64,000 nt of DNA from Golubevia sp. BC0850 (Eukaryota > Basidiomycota > Exobasidiomycetes > Golubeviales > Golubeviaceae): assembly GCA_012976225.1 (NCBI GenBank), contig JAAVVG010000016.1, forward strand, positions 620,001-684,000, read 5' to 3'. Shown here one piece after another: positions 44,430 to 54,877 of the stretch. How positions within the stretch are numbered: the stretch's first letter is position 1; every line of letters starts with the position of its first letter. The notes beneath the pieces were generated by a model. The model made no database searches. It had not been told where the DNA came from and worked only from the letters and a program-made list of their open reading frames with translations. Both the position numbers and the translations under genes were made by a program.

Positions 44430-45088
44430 AGTGAAGTCGAAACTGTGTTTCTCTTTGCTCTTTTTAAGATCTCTCTGGTTTATGTCCCTCTCAGAACAAT
44501 GCCCATCTCTCTTTAATCGAACCATCCCACTCTGTCACCGATAAACTTTCTTTCCTTTCATCTTTAGATTACTACTACCCTCCCAAAAATGACTCTTTTT
44601 GACGCTTTCTCTTTCTATTCTTTACCAAAGCCTTTTTTCAATTTCTTTCTAATCTTTCAAACACAAGCGAAAAGAACCAAAAAAAACTTCAACCAACAAT
44701 TCCAAAGAACTTTCTCTCCAACTTTTCCTTTTACTTTGCTCTTTTTTCTTTTCTTCTTTGTCCAGTTCATTACGATCACATCAAAACATTTTTCAATACA
44801 CAGTCTTTACCATCATCTCTTTTCATCTCCTTGCGTGTTGGTGGGGCGGCTTAGTGGGCAGGGGAGAGAAGGAGGAGAGGTGCCCCTCCTTTCTTTATCA
44901 AACCCGGATTGGCTTCTACGTAAATCTATTTTCGCATTCAAACCAAGAAAACTTGCGTTCAACATTCATAGTTTCGTTGAGTCCTCGAGAATTCACTGTG
45001 GCGCAGCTCGCCACGTGGTCCGCACGGTTGAGAGCTCTCTGCAAAATTGGGATCACTCCTGGATTCTCCTTTGACCTCAAGCAACAAA
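44430..45088. other. Intergenic: MAG-like 3' end and eS24 promoter
   Basis: About 660 bp, T/C-rich from 44580 to 44830. The right end contains a palindromic CCACGTGG at 45011-45018 in a short GC-rich island, 70-80 bp before the eS24 start codon. Confidence 0.5.
45011..45018. promoter_or_regulatory. CACGTG E-box in the eS24 promoter
   Basis: The palindrome CCACGTGG lies 71 bp upstream of the eS24 ATG, within GCAGCTCGCCACGTGG. CACGTG is bound by bHLH factors such as Cbf1 in fungi. Whether it matters here is inference. Confidence 0.35.
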
Positions 45089-46641
45089 ATGGTGCGTCTC
45101 AAGTTGTGAAAGATCAAGTTTCGAATTGAAAGAAATGAAGAAATGACAATGGGATGACCCAAAGGTCGAAGAACTCAAGAAGCGGGAGGTACGATTGGAG
45201 TAGAGAAGGAAGAAGGAAGAGTTGAAAAAATGGAAGAAGGTAGCTGCACCTACCAAAGGGTGCAGCAGGCGATGGAAGAGATGAGATAATTGGAATGGAT
45301 GTGAAGTTGAAAGCTTGAGAATATCAGATGAGTACAGAGAGAGCGGCAGATGGATGGGGATGGAGGATAGAGGTGGTGGGTTCGGACAGGAGGCAAGGGT
45401 AAGGCAGCAAACAATTCGGTTGATGCAAGTCTGCTCTCAAATTGATTTAGAATGAATTTGTGAAACAGCAATCCTTCAATTCTGTATTCCAGCCTCAAGT
45501 CAATCTGGACCATCATGATGATACCATGCTGCTCGCTCAACCCACCTGATGCCAAATCCTAGCCATCCCTCACCTCTCCATCAATCATCTCTACTCTCTC
45601 TGGGTTCCTCTCTAAACTTGGGCCAATTCAACTTCGATTCCGATCTAGAGTTCTCATCCCCGACGCCTCCCATCTCGACCTCAATCCAACCAACCACCAG
45701 CCACTAACCTCTGTCCCTCCCCTCTCCTTCGACTCGTCATTTCAATCATCTTCATAACTCATCCTCTTACCTTTCAATTACTCATCAACTTCAACTTCAA
45801 CCATCAAATCAATCTCCTCACTTCAATCGATCCATCAACTCTTCCAGGACGCTACTTCTCCAGTTACTCTCCGCACAAGAAAGTTCTTGACCAACCGTCT
45901 TCTTCAAAGAAGGCAGATGGTTCTAGACGTCATTCACCCTGCCAGAGCTAACGTTTCAAAGAAGGAGCTTTCAGAGAAACTAGCCACCATGTACAAGGCT
46001 GACGCTACCTGTGTCCAGGTCTTCGGAATGAGAACTCACTTCGGAGGAGGTCGCTCAACTGGATTTGCTTTGATTTACGATGGAAAGGACTCTATGAAGT
46101 TTGAGCCAAAGCACCGTCTTGTCAGAGTGAGTCTTTCGATGCTGGAAAGGTGGTAACTGATGCGTGGTACGAGGAAGGACAGTGAGAGGCTTCAAGTAGC
46201 TGGAATGGTTTGAAGGAGAGAAGGACAGGTTGTCAATCCAGCCCTTGAGTGAAAAGAATCTATGCTTGTGTTGGAACCTCGATGGGCATTTCTCTTATCA
46301 TGGGAGGGTGGGGGTTATGCTGATCGAGAAACGGAGACGCAATCTCTCGAAAGTGGTGACAAGTCATGAATCCACCTTACAGTCAACTGATCTCAAATCT
46401 TATTTACTATCACTTTTCTATCAGGTTGGTCTCGATGAGAAGAAGACCGGAGCCGGACGTAAGCTCAGAAAGGAACGTAAGAACGTGAGTACCATCAATC
46501 TTCGTGTCCCACCTCTCGAGACCTCTAGGTCTCTGATTCTCTCCCTCTCTCTCCCCCCTTCCCCTTTCTTCACTCCCACAGCGTCAAAAGAAGGTCCGTG
46601 GAACCAAGAAGAAGTCTGCTGGAGAATCCAAGAAGAAGTGA
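45089..46641 (+). CDS. RPS24: 40S ribosomal protein eS24
   Basis: Four exons: 45089-45091 (only the ATG), 45848-46126, 46425-46484, 46582-46641 (133 residues). The protein [59 protein letters not shown] and the basic C-terminus [17 protein letters not shown] are unmistakably eS24, a small-subunit protein needed for 18S rRNA maturation and translation initiation. The first intron follows the start codon directly and is 756 bp, the longest here; the second is 298 bp. Long first introns behind an ATG-only exon are common in ribosomal protein genes and may regulate expression. No snoRNA could be confirmed inside them. Confidence 0.97.
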
Positions 46642-46665
46642 TTGTGTGGTTCGAAACCCACAATC
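46640..46665 (+). repeat. Inverted repeat overlapping the eS24 stop codon
   Basis: GATTGTG at 46640-46646 and CACAATC at 46659-46665 are perfect complements around a loop containing TTCGAA. The left arm includes the last two bases of the TGA stop codon. Confidence 0.6.
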
Positions 46666-47049
46666 TCTCCTTCCCCTTTCTCAAACTATCTTCATCTTTC
46701 CTTCTTATTTTTGTTTGTCATTGCTTATTCCATGTTCCTATTCTTCTTTCTTTGTATGACCTCCCTTTCATTCTTTCATGTTTCTTCTTGTTTAACAACA
46801 TTCAACTAACTTCCCCTCTCCAATCACACCCATGGCAACATGTAAAAACAAAAGCCCTAAAGGTTGGTCGAATCAAAGTTTGATCATTTCTTTTGCCCAC
46901 ATTTAAAATTGTTGTGTGAACTTTTGTTTGAAAGAGACCACTTAGAACGCGTGGGCTCGACGGAGCGTGGCTATGCAAAAAGTGAGAAAGCTTCTTCCTT
47001 TCGAACCATCACATCTTCCTCTTTCAACAAACTACTCAACCTCAACGCC
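46642..47049. other. Intergenic: eS24 3' end and CGR1 promoter
   Basis: About 410 bp, T/C-rich in the first half. An ACGCGT (MluI-type) hexamer occurs near 46947, about 100 bp upstream of the CGR1 start. No other feature was recognised. Confidence 0.4.
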
Positions 47050-47968
47050 ATGTCAACTTCCCAAGGACCAACCTCTGATAACGTATCTGGATTAAGGAGG
47101 CTCACACCATGGGAGAAGAAAGTGGAACAGAGACAGAGGGATGATGCAGTAAAGACAAAGGAGAGGGAAATGAAAGCTGAAAGGGAAAGAGAAATCGAAA
47201 GGTGAGTTCTGCAGGAACAGATGTGATGAGGAAGGTAGACCATGAAGGAGATATCCTTCTTCTGGATCATTTGTGATTCGTAAAAAGAAGTGAGAAAGGA
47301 CGAGACTGGAGAAGTAGCAGCTTCCATTCTGGGAGGAAGAAGCCAACTGGATCTACTCGGCAGCTTCTCCTAATTACTAACCCTCCTCTTCTTTCTCTTT
47401 CTTGATCTTTGGAACTCGATCTCTTTTTTTTATTCGTTGTCTTGATGGGTACTCTCCTTCAATAGCAAGAAGCAAGCCATCAAGGAAAGGAAGGAGAAGC
47501 TTGAAACTAAAGCTAGAATCAGCGCTATGGCTCAGAAGGTGAGTCAATTCGCAACTTTCTTTCTAGGCGGAAATGTCAAGTCAAACAGCGATTACGTTCG
47601 ACTTCATCTACTCGCTTAGTCCTCTAGAGAAGCCATAGCAGGAGGAGCGAGAATCCGAGGAGGTTGCCTATCTTGGAATTTTGCTGAGCTCTCCTTTTTT
47701 GATTCTCTCTATTTTCTTTCTCTCTCACAAAAATCTCTCATCAAATGGTCTGCATACTATTGTCTACCTCTTCTTTCTCTGTGGTCTCAAACCTATCTCT
47801 ACCTGTCTTCCAACCGGAACTAACTTCGATCTTCTTTGAATTCCTTCTCGGCATCAATCCTCCCGATTCATACGCTCCTTTCTTCATCTCTTCGTCCTCA
47901 AGATGTCCTCAAAGAAGCTAGAACGCAAGAAGAAGCGTATGGGCTTGACCAAGAAGATTTCCCATTAG
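47050..47968 (+). CDS. CGR1: rRNA-processing protein Cgr1 homologue
   Basis: Three exons: 47050-47201, 47466-47538, 47903-47968 (96 residues). The protein is extremely basic and helical: LRRLTPWEKKVEQRQRDDAV, KEREMKAEREREIER, SKKQAIKERKEKLETKARIS and the end MSSKKLERKKKRMGLTKKIS. Size, the TPWEKK-type start and the Lys/Arg end match fungal Cgr1, a nucleolar protein required for 60S subunit rRNA processing. Both introns (264 and 364 bp) are long for this locus. It sits head-to-tail after eS24, so two ribosome-biogenesis genes are neighbours. Confidence 0.82.
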
Positions 47969-48418
47969 AGCAAAATATAAACCAGTTCTTTTTCTTGCCC
48001 GTCTTTCTATCGTTTGCTCCAATCCTGTCCATCCGTTCTTTTAGTCATGTCATTCCCAATTATGTACAATATTTCAATCCAGATTCTGGTATGCCTCACA
48101 GATCCATTCTAACCCCTTGATAAGAAGGGAACGGAGTCCTATTTGCCTCAATTCTCTGCGCACCTCTGTCCCTTTCTCTCTCAATTGCGTTGATAAGGCT
48201 TTTCCTCCCGTGGAACAGAAGGAAGATTGGCAAAATCACCTTCAATTCGTTACCAAGTACCAAACTTCGCCACAATTGGGTTTGTCAGAGATAACGGACA
48301 CGTGCAGCAACCGATCGAAGCGAGAGGAACAGCGATGTCGTTTGACATTTCGAAATCTTTCTTCCCTTCTTTCTTTCTTCTCCCATCATTTCCCTCTCCT
48401 CCTTCAGCTTCTTCAAAG
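47969..48418. other. Intergenic: promoter of the phosphoesterase gene
   Basis: About 450 bp. An ORF is open from 48227 into the next gene, but the signal peptide begins at the ATG at 48419. The last 70 bp before that ATG are CT-rich. Confidence 0.4.
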
Positions 48419-50869
48419 ATGTGGTCTTCCACTCTTTCCATTTCTACACTCTCTTTACTTCTCTCCGCTTTCCATTTAGTGCAAGCCTGTCCAGGAATCG
48501 ATCATGCTCAAGGCTTATCTCCAAGGTCAAACAGAGTTGCTACCCAGCCATCGGGTGGAACTTCCCTTCTCAAACCTTTGACTTGGGGTTCTTTGAATGT
48601 CATCGCTACAACTGACATTCATGGTTGGTATCAAGGTCATCTCAAATCGAGTGATCCGGAACCTAACTACTCGTGAGTGTCTTGTACCATCCCCACGTTG
48701 TCTAGCTCTCAACCACTAACCTCTCTTCGTTTTCTTACATCTGCTTTCATACAGTGGTGACTGGGGTGACTTCTCTTCGTTCGTATCTCACATGCGTAGG
48801 AAGGCTGATCTCGAAGGCAAAGATCTCCTCATCGTGGATTCAGGTGATCTCCATGATGGAGCCGGATTGAGTGATGCTGATCCGAAGGTCGATGCTCACA
48901 CCTCTAATGAATTCCATTCCATGGTCAAGGTAAGGCCTTGGAGAACCTTTCTCTTTTTGGATCGGGACTGTCTTTCAGCATCCCCTACTAATTCCTCTTT
49001 CCCCTTCCTTATCCCCAGTATGATCTTCTCGCGGTCGGAAATCACGAGCTTTACGTCTATGCCAACGCTTTAGATACCTACAAGAACTTCATTCCTCAGC
49101 AAAAGGGAAGGTACATGGGATCCAACGTTAACATCTCGATGGAAGATCCTCATAATCCAGCTACCAACGTCTCTCTTCCTTTCGGAGAAAGATTCGTTAA
49201 GTTCAAGACCAAACATGGAGTCAAGATCACATCCTTCGGCGTCCTCTTCAATTTTACTGGATCCGACAAAGGTCTTTCCGTTCAACCTGCGGATCAGATG
49301 GTAAAGGAGCAATGGTTCATCGACGCTATCAAGACAGCTCCAGATACCTTCGTCATCGCAGGTCATAGTCCAGTCAGAGACGACAACACTTTCAAGATTG
49401 TCTTCGATGCCATTAGAGCCGTTCATCCAGATACTCCTATGTTGTGGCTTGGAGGGCATTCTCATATTCGAGATTGCGTTCAGTACGATGATCGTAGTAT
49501 GGCAATTGAATCCGGAAGATATTTAGAAACTATCGGTTGGTTATCAGCAAATTTAAGTTCTTCTTCGCATCATCAATCTAGTTCTGCTGGAGAGGTTTCT
49601 TTCTCACGATCCTACATCGATGCGAACAGAAGGAATTATGCTTTCCACTCTGGTTTATCTGGTTTGGCTACTCATCTCTTTGACACTATCAAAGGGAAGT
49701 ATATCACTCATGCCATGACCAAGGTCGCCGATGAATGGAATCTAACCCAGGTCTATGGAACAGCTCCTCTAGATTATTATCTCGCAAGATATTCGCCTGA
49801 CAACACCTCCTCTCTACTCAATCTTCTAACCGAAGAGGTTCTTCCAACTGTCATATCTACTTCTAATCTTGATCGTCAATCTACTCCAAACATCGTTCTT
49901 GCCAACAGTGGAAGTCAGAGTGAGTTCAAAATCGATACCAACTACAAAGGTAGAATCTCGCTGATCTTCCATTTTTTCGCCTCTCTCCCTTTCTCAGGAT
50001 TCGACATCTACTCTGGGCCTTTCACTAAGAACGACCAATACATTGTTTCACCCTTCAAAGATGCCTTCCTTTATCTCGCAGACGTCGAATACCAATATGC
50101 TTCAAAGCTTATCGGTCTTCTCAACGGAGACGGAGAAGCAGCAGCCAACTCTCGAAGATCTGCTGCCGAGGTAGTCTCCAACTCTGCTGCCGCTCGTTTC
50201 TTGGAAGAGGAGAAGAAGTCCGAACTAGCTGCCAAGTATGCACGCGGAGAGATCGATCATCTATTCAACGAGTGGAGAAGAAGTCAAGCTGAAGCCCAAG
50301 AAAAGGAGAGAGATTTAACTCCAGCTCAAGAAGACATCAGAAGATTGGATGCTCGTGCCGAGGCTCAGAAAACTCTCGGGTATGTTACTAAGGATCTGTG
50401 TGGTGCTTCTGGAGATGATACTGAGGTGAGTGTTGGCGACGAAAAGAGGTCCCTTAAATAGTTGGAAGATCCTGATCAGTCTCTGATTCTGACTTGTACA
50501 TCTCTAACTTCCCTTATACCTTATTTAGCACATCGCCATCCCATACGCCTCTCAGCCAGACTACGTCGTCTCTCCTCTCACTGGAAACTCAACTGCTGCA
50601 TCTCCAGAGACCAAAGTCGACGTCATCTTTGTTGATTTCATCGTCTCTTCTGTCGTTCGTCTTTTGAACAATCTTCAGTCTGATACTCAGTATTCAAGTG
50701 ATCAAGCTAAAGCTTATAACACTTTGACTACTCAAGGTAAGTCTTTAGCTGGAGCTATCTGGTACACTTTCTTCTTCTGACCTTTACGCTTCTTCTGTTC
50801 TCCCCTCTTCACTCTAAATTTGCGTTCAAAGATCTATATCCTTTGTATGCCGAAGCCAAGTGGCAATAA
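48419..50869 (+). CDS. Secreted 5'-nucleotidase-like metallophosphoesterase (YHR202W-like)
   Basis: Six exons: 48419-48672, 48755-48929, 49019-49919, 49998-50425, 50529-50736, 50832-50869 (667 residues). The signal peptide ([20 protein letters not shown]) is followed by metallophosphoesterase metal-binding motifs: [49 protein letters not shown] and [13 protein letters not shown]. Then comes a 5'-nucleotidase C-terminal domain with [19 protein letters not shown] and NDQYIVSPF. It resembles yeast YHR202W, a vacuolar putative 5'-nucleotidase. A long Glu/Arg-rich helical insertion (around 50150-50400) interrupts the second domain. Intron 3 (49920-49997, 78 bp) is in frame without a stop, so retention would add 26 residues. 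Confidence 0.9.
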
Positions 50870-51688
50870 ATCAGTGGCCCTTTTCCCTTCGCAACTATCA
50901 TCTCTTGTCGCTCTCGTATTTCATCTGCCGTAATCTGAAGACTGCCTTCATGTTTGAAAATTGGATGGGGTTACCTGTACCCATGGTTCTCTCACCAGAA
51001 GTAATGATTCGACTCAAGAGGGGAACAAAGTCGAATCGAAAAAGGGAATCTCGCATCATCTTGGTTTTGGCTCCAGTGATCTAACTTGCGCGCCGGAATC
51101 CATATCTCTTTCCGAGACTTGAGAGAAGGCAGTCAATTCAGAAGGACAGAGGCGGAGGTTTCTGATTAGAGAGGAGTAGAAGCTCTTACACAACATATCC
51201 AACCCTGGACGTCAAGGACAAGGCTCGAGCTGAAGAGTCGACGCTTCTCTGATCAGAACAAGACCATGTGCTACTTTTGAAGACTACTAGGGGTTTAAGC
51301 ACTAAGGACGAGGTTAAATGGATCATTCGGTTTCGGTGCTGTCGGTGGACTTGCGTAAAAACGGGGGGTGGGAGCAAGATTGGGAAAGGAAAACTAGTGG
51401 AAGGGGAGGGTAGGAAGAGGTTGAAGACGAAGGAGGATTTGAATGAGTGTAGTGACACCTTCATTGGGTTAGAACAAAAAGGTTCGGAATTGAGGAGTTG
51501 GAAAGCGTGATACTTTGAATCCACTCAAAGATGATGAGCGACAGCTGAGCTGGCAGACAATCAGTCAAATGACTGAAATGATGAAAAAGATGGGATTGAT
51601 GGAATGGAACAAGGGGCTGGTGGAGTCAACTATCCGAGCAAAGTCACCTCATCACTGTTCTTCCATCCGTCCAAAGATGTTTCGCAGT
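50870..51688. other. Convergent intergenic region, nothing recognised
   Basis: About 820 bp between the phosphoesterase stop and the stop of the small secreted protein gene. ORFs here (for example 51186-51524 -) show no family features. Confidence 0.4.
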
Positions 51689-52224
51689 CTATCCTAGAAG
51701 ATCGAAGTCTTTGAGGTCACGAACTTCGGCCTGTGATCAGGGAGAAAGCAAAAGAACAAGATGAGGCTCAAATCGAGTAGAGGAAATCGTACCAAGGCGA
51801 AGCACTCACATTTTCACCATCTTGCGCCTCTTTGTTGGCCAAATGTTTACCAAGGAAGGTGGAGCCGACTGCCAATGCTCCCAAAGCCAATGCTGCAGCA
51901 GTATGCTTCTTGTACTCAACAATTCCACCAAGAGGTTCACGAGGCTCTAGATCGCGAGCTTCAGCTTTCTTAAAGAGAGTGAAAAAGATGAGAATCGAGA
52001 TTAGTACGGGTGTAGGTCCAAGGTCTCAAGGTCTAAGGAATCAGAGTTTCTTCTCTGGTTCCCTTCTTGGAGCAGCCGTTGGGTGGAAATGAACGAGGGC
52101 TGAGAAAGAAGGGGAGCAAAGTCGAACTCACTCCAGCAGATTCAGTGTCGACAGGAAGTGCAGGGGCAGCTGAGACCAAGAAGGCGGTCGAGATCAAAGC
52201 CAAAAGAATTTGAGAAGACTTCAT
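51689..52224 (-). CDS. Small secreted protein of unknown family
   Basis: Three exons: 52224-52132, 51968-51810, 51730-51689 (97 residues). The signal peptide MKSSQILLALISTAFLVSA is followed by APALPVDTESAG, a segment KAEARDLEPREPLGG, a hydrophobic glycine/alanine stretch TAAALALGALAVGSTFLG and the end AEVRDLKDFDLLG. The short motif A-x-x-RDL occurs twice (EARDLE, EVRDLK). There are no cysteines in the mature chain. I do not recognise the family. Small secreted proteins of this kind include processed peptides, wall-associated proteins and effector candidates. A TATA-like element lies about 155 bp upstream (52376-52383). Confidence 0.72.
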
Positions 52225-52670
52225 GTTTTGACAGTTGAAGACCTTGAAGAGGATGTTTGGATCAAAGAAAAGAAAGAGTAGAAAGTAAGGGTTGAAAAGG
52301 TAGACCGGCTACGAAAAAGAAGAAGAGGTAGGTTGAGTAAAAAGGGGGAAGAAACTGTTGGAAAACCTTCGACCTCTTATATGAACATTGGAATATAGCT
52401 CATCCGAGTCAGAACTTCAGTCCTTTGCTGCAGTGGATATCCCTTCCCGGATTCCCAATGAGTTGGCCTTCTTTGATCGCGACATGACTTTAATTTGAAG
52501 TATGCATGGCATCAGAGCATTCACAAAATTCTTCGACCGTTCTGCGCCAAAGTTTCCAGCTCTACCTCTTTTGTTCAAGCATGACTGAAATTGAACCGCA
52601 AAGTCATTAGCTGGGAACTCATAAGGTCGCGTAAAATACAACTCAGAGTTGCACCTTCGGATTCACCTAT
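52225..52670. other. Promoter of the small secreted protein gene and left flank of the F-box fragment
   Basis: In the sense of the secreted-protein gene this region has a TATA-like element at 52376-52383 followed by CT-rich sequence to the start codon, a layout also seen upstream of the MAG-like gene. The right part shows no homology to F-box copy 1. Confidence 0.45.
52376..52383 (-). promoter_or_regulatory. TATA-like element of the small secreted protein gene
   Basis: CATATAAG on the minus strand, about 155 bp upstream of the start codon, followed by CT-rich sequence toward the gene. Confidence 0.45.
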
Positions 52671-53329
52671 GAGAACAGAGCCCTCTGGAGGATACTGGAG
52701 ATCTCAAACGTAAGAAGTCTGGAGGAGGCTCAGGCCGTACTGTATCAGTTCGACCAGAGGAGCGGATCCACTTTGGAGCAGGTCTCGTTTCAAATGGAGC
52801 TGAGAGTCACCAGGCCGAATTCTTCTACATTTGAATCGTTGAGAGCGAAGATGGAGAAGTCTCTAACGACGCTTCTTGTGATCTCCCTCGAGCTACCGAT
52901 CTTTGACACGATGCCATTTGTACAGTCTCTACTTCTACAAGCTCCTAACCTCATGGAGTTCAATCAGTTTTGTCAAATTCTGCTTTAATATCAGTTCAAG
53001 TGAAGACTCGACCAAGGACTGGAGGTCTCAAAACGCTCTGGATCCCTTCGCTCTGGAATCTGCCGACGGAACGTCCCACTTTCTTCAAGAATCTCGGTTC
53101 TCTCAACGTCGAAGATTGGAGCTCTCAATCGGAATGGAGAGGGGTTCTCACCCACTGTCACTTATCTCTGAAGCACCTAAGCCTCATCCTCAAAACACCC
53201 AATGACGATGAATTACTTCAACCTCTTCAATTCCCGATCCTGGAGATTGTGAAACTCAAAGAAGAACGCGAAGTGTTTGCCAGCTGGATGGTCGTCCCTT
53301 CAAGCTTGAAGAAAGCTTCTCAACTTTGA
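52671..53329 (+). pseudogene. F-box/leucine-rich gene fragment (copy 2), frameshifted
   Basis: Homology to copy 1 starts abruptly at GAGAACAGAG, in the middle of the F-box helix, so the N-terminal F-box half is missing. It reads ENRALWRILEISNVRSLEEA and EKSLTTLLVISLELP in one frame. After about 52975 the homology moves to another frame: VKTRPRTGGLKTLWIPSL and LTHCHLSLKHLSLILKTPND, ending at SSLKKASQL. The frame change, together with truncation at both ends, marks it as a pseudogene fragment. Identity to copy 1 is obvious by eye over long blocks, suggesting a fairly recent duplication. Confidence 0.78.
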
Positions 53330-53935
53330 AACCAATCATCAAGGCATCAACTTTGCCTCGAATATATAATCGAGTCGGATATAACTTCAAATCAAGATCT
53401 TTCTCAGAGAATTAAGCCAGAGATTCCTTTCAACTCAAGGATCCCTTTGCTTATCAGTAGGCATCTGTACTCCTCTGCCTCTTCTGTTCGCATCCATCAA
53501 GTGTTCACAGATTCCATCTGAACAATCCAAAGAGCTAACAGAGGGGACTCAATTATAAGGTGGGCATGAGAGCGAAAGATTAAGAGATCAGAGTGGGCAT
53601 GCAGGAAGGCCAGAGCCCATGAGAAGGAAGAAATCTCAACAGGATCAAGCTCAGATCGACGCTCTCGACGTCTATCTGATGGAGAGGGGCTGATACTTGG
53701 ATAGAAAATGGGATTTATTGTTAGCCAAGCCAGTGTAGCAGAAGGCTTAGACAGAGGATAGTAAGGCAACGGAGCTGGTTGGCAGAAGACGCTATCTCTC
53801 CTCTTCTCTTTGTCTTCTTCCTTTCTCCTTCATAGATACCAAAGATAGGTCTGATATTTAATAACTATCTTCTTCGACCCTACTCTCCCCATTTCTCTTC
53901 CTGCAGACTTCATCTCCTTCTCAGTCCGCAATCTC
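53330..53935. other. Spacer between two F-box fragments
   Basis: About 600 bp with no recognisable gene. The antisense ORF 53497-53769 has no family features. It may be diverged remains of the same family or unrelated sequence. Confidence 0.4.
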
Positions 53936-54512
53936 TCAGATCTCGAATCCAAAGGCACCTCTCAGAGTCGAAGGTGGGCTACTAGACTGGGAGTGGAGAA
54001 AGGTTCTCGCTCACTGTCACCTATCGATCAAACTTCTTTGCATCAAGCTCGAAAGCTCGAATGTCAAAGGACTTCTTCCAGCACTTCAATTTCCAAATCT
54101 GCAAGTTTTGGAACTCGAAGAAAAGGAAGATCTATTTCCCAGCTGGATGGTGGTTCCTTCAAGTTTGAAATTTCAAACACATTACATTCATCTAGAAATG
54201 CCCCCTATCTCGGAACTCGTCATCGAAGGTCCTGAGATCGACGAGTCAGGACTAGTGAATCGATGTCCAAGGCTTCAGATTCTTCATTTCCGAAATACAA
54301 ACATGACAGAAACCATCAAACGGCTTCTCGAGGGTAGAAGAAACAACGTGGCAGCTGGGTTGGAGGTGGGAGGCATCAAGATGGAATTTCTCAAGAAGCT
54401 TTTCATGCCGCTGGACAGAGTTGAACAGGCAATGTTAGAGGAATCTAGGGGTATGGTCGATGAAGTGTTGGACTCTAATCTGCACCCGACGTGTTGGGTA
54501 GTCGAAAACTGA
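53936..54512 (+). pseudogene. F-box/leucine-rich gene C-terminal fragment (copy 3)
   Basis: One open frame encodes the C-terminal half only: WEWRKVLAHCHLSIKLLCIK, LQFPNLQVLELEEKED, SWMVVPSSLKFQTHYI, ISELVIEGPEIDESGLVNRC and LFMPLDRVEQAMLEESRGMV, ending at a stop in the same place as copy 1. The F-box half is absent. Here the codon that is TAA in copy 1 is CAA, which shows the ancestral reading. It lies about 600 bp after copy 2 on the same strand, so the pair could be a split gene or two partial duplicates. Confidence 0.65.
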
Positions 54513-54877
54513 ATAGGATCAGCTCTGTCTTGTGAGTACCGTCTTACTCCATCTAACCCATGTCTTCGGGGCCACCACTGACGCCAATCCTTCTCTCTTT
54601 TCCTTAAAAGAGTAAACGCATGCATGCAGCCAGCTCAGTTTCTCAAATTTCTCGACGTATCGCCTCTCGCTCTCCTGGAGGAACTCGGCCGGATCAGAAC
54701 ACCGCTTTTCACAATTCTCAATCTTCAAGAGAGTCTTTGATGGAATGCGGTTCTCACTTTCAGCAATCACAGGATCATCATTTCAATTAGACCCCTTTCT
54801 CTACTTCTCTTTGTTCAGAACCCAGTCTGCCATTCCAATCCTATCTGAACCGTACAAACAAAAGCATCGTGTCTGAT
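54513..54877. other. Convergent intergenic region
   Basis: About 365 bp between the F-box fragment and the kinase stop codon. The first bases keep faint similarity to the sequence after copy 1. Nothing else was recognised. Confidence 0.4.

Noticed and set aside
45092-45847. C/D snoRNA in eS24 intron 1 (ATGATGA near 45511, CTGA near 45546)
   Set aside because: The boxes are only about 35 nt apart, with no convincing terminal stem or C'/D' pair, so they look like chance matches.
46648-46658. GGTTCGAAACC resembles a tRNA B-box
   Set aside because: No A-box, acceptor stem or cloverleaf can be drawn around it, and it overlaps the eS24 3' end.
49920-49997. Reading the phosphoesterase straight through at 49920-49997 as coding
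   Set aside because: The segment has GTGAGT and TTTCTCAG ends with a pyrimidine tract, and removing it joins LANSGSQ to RFDIYSGPF as in the family.
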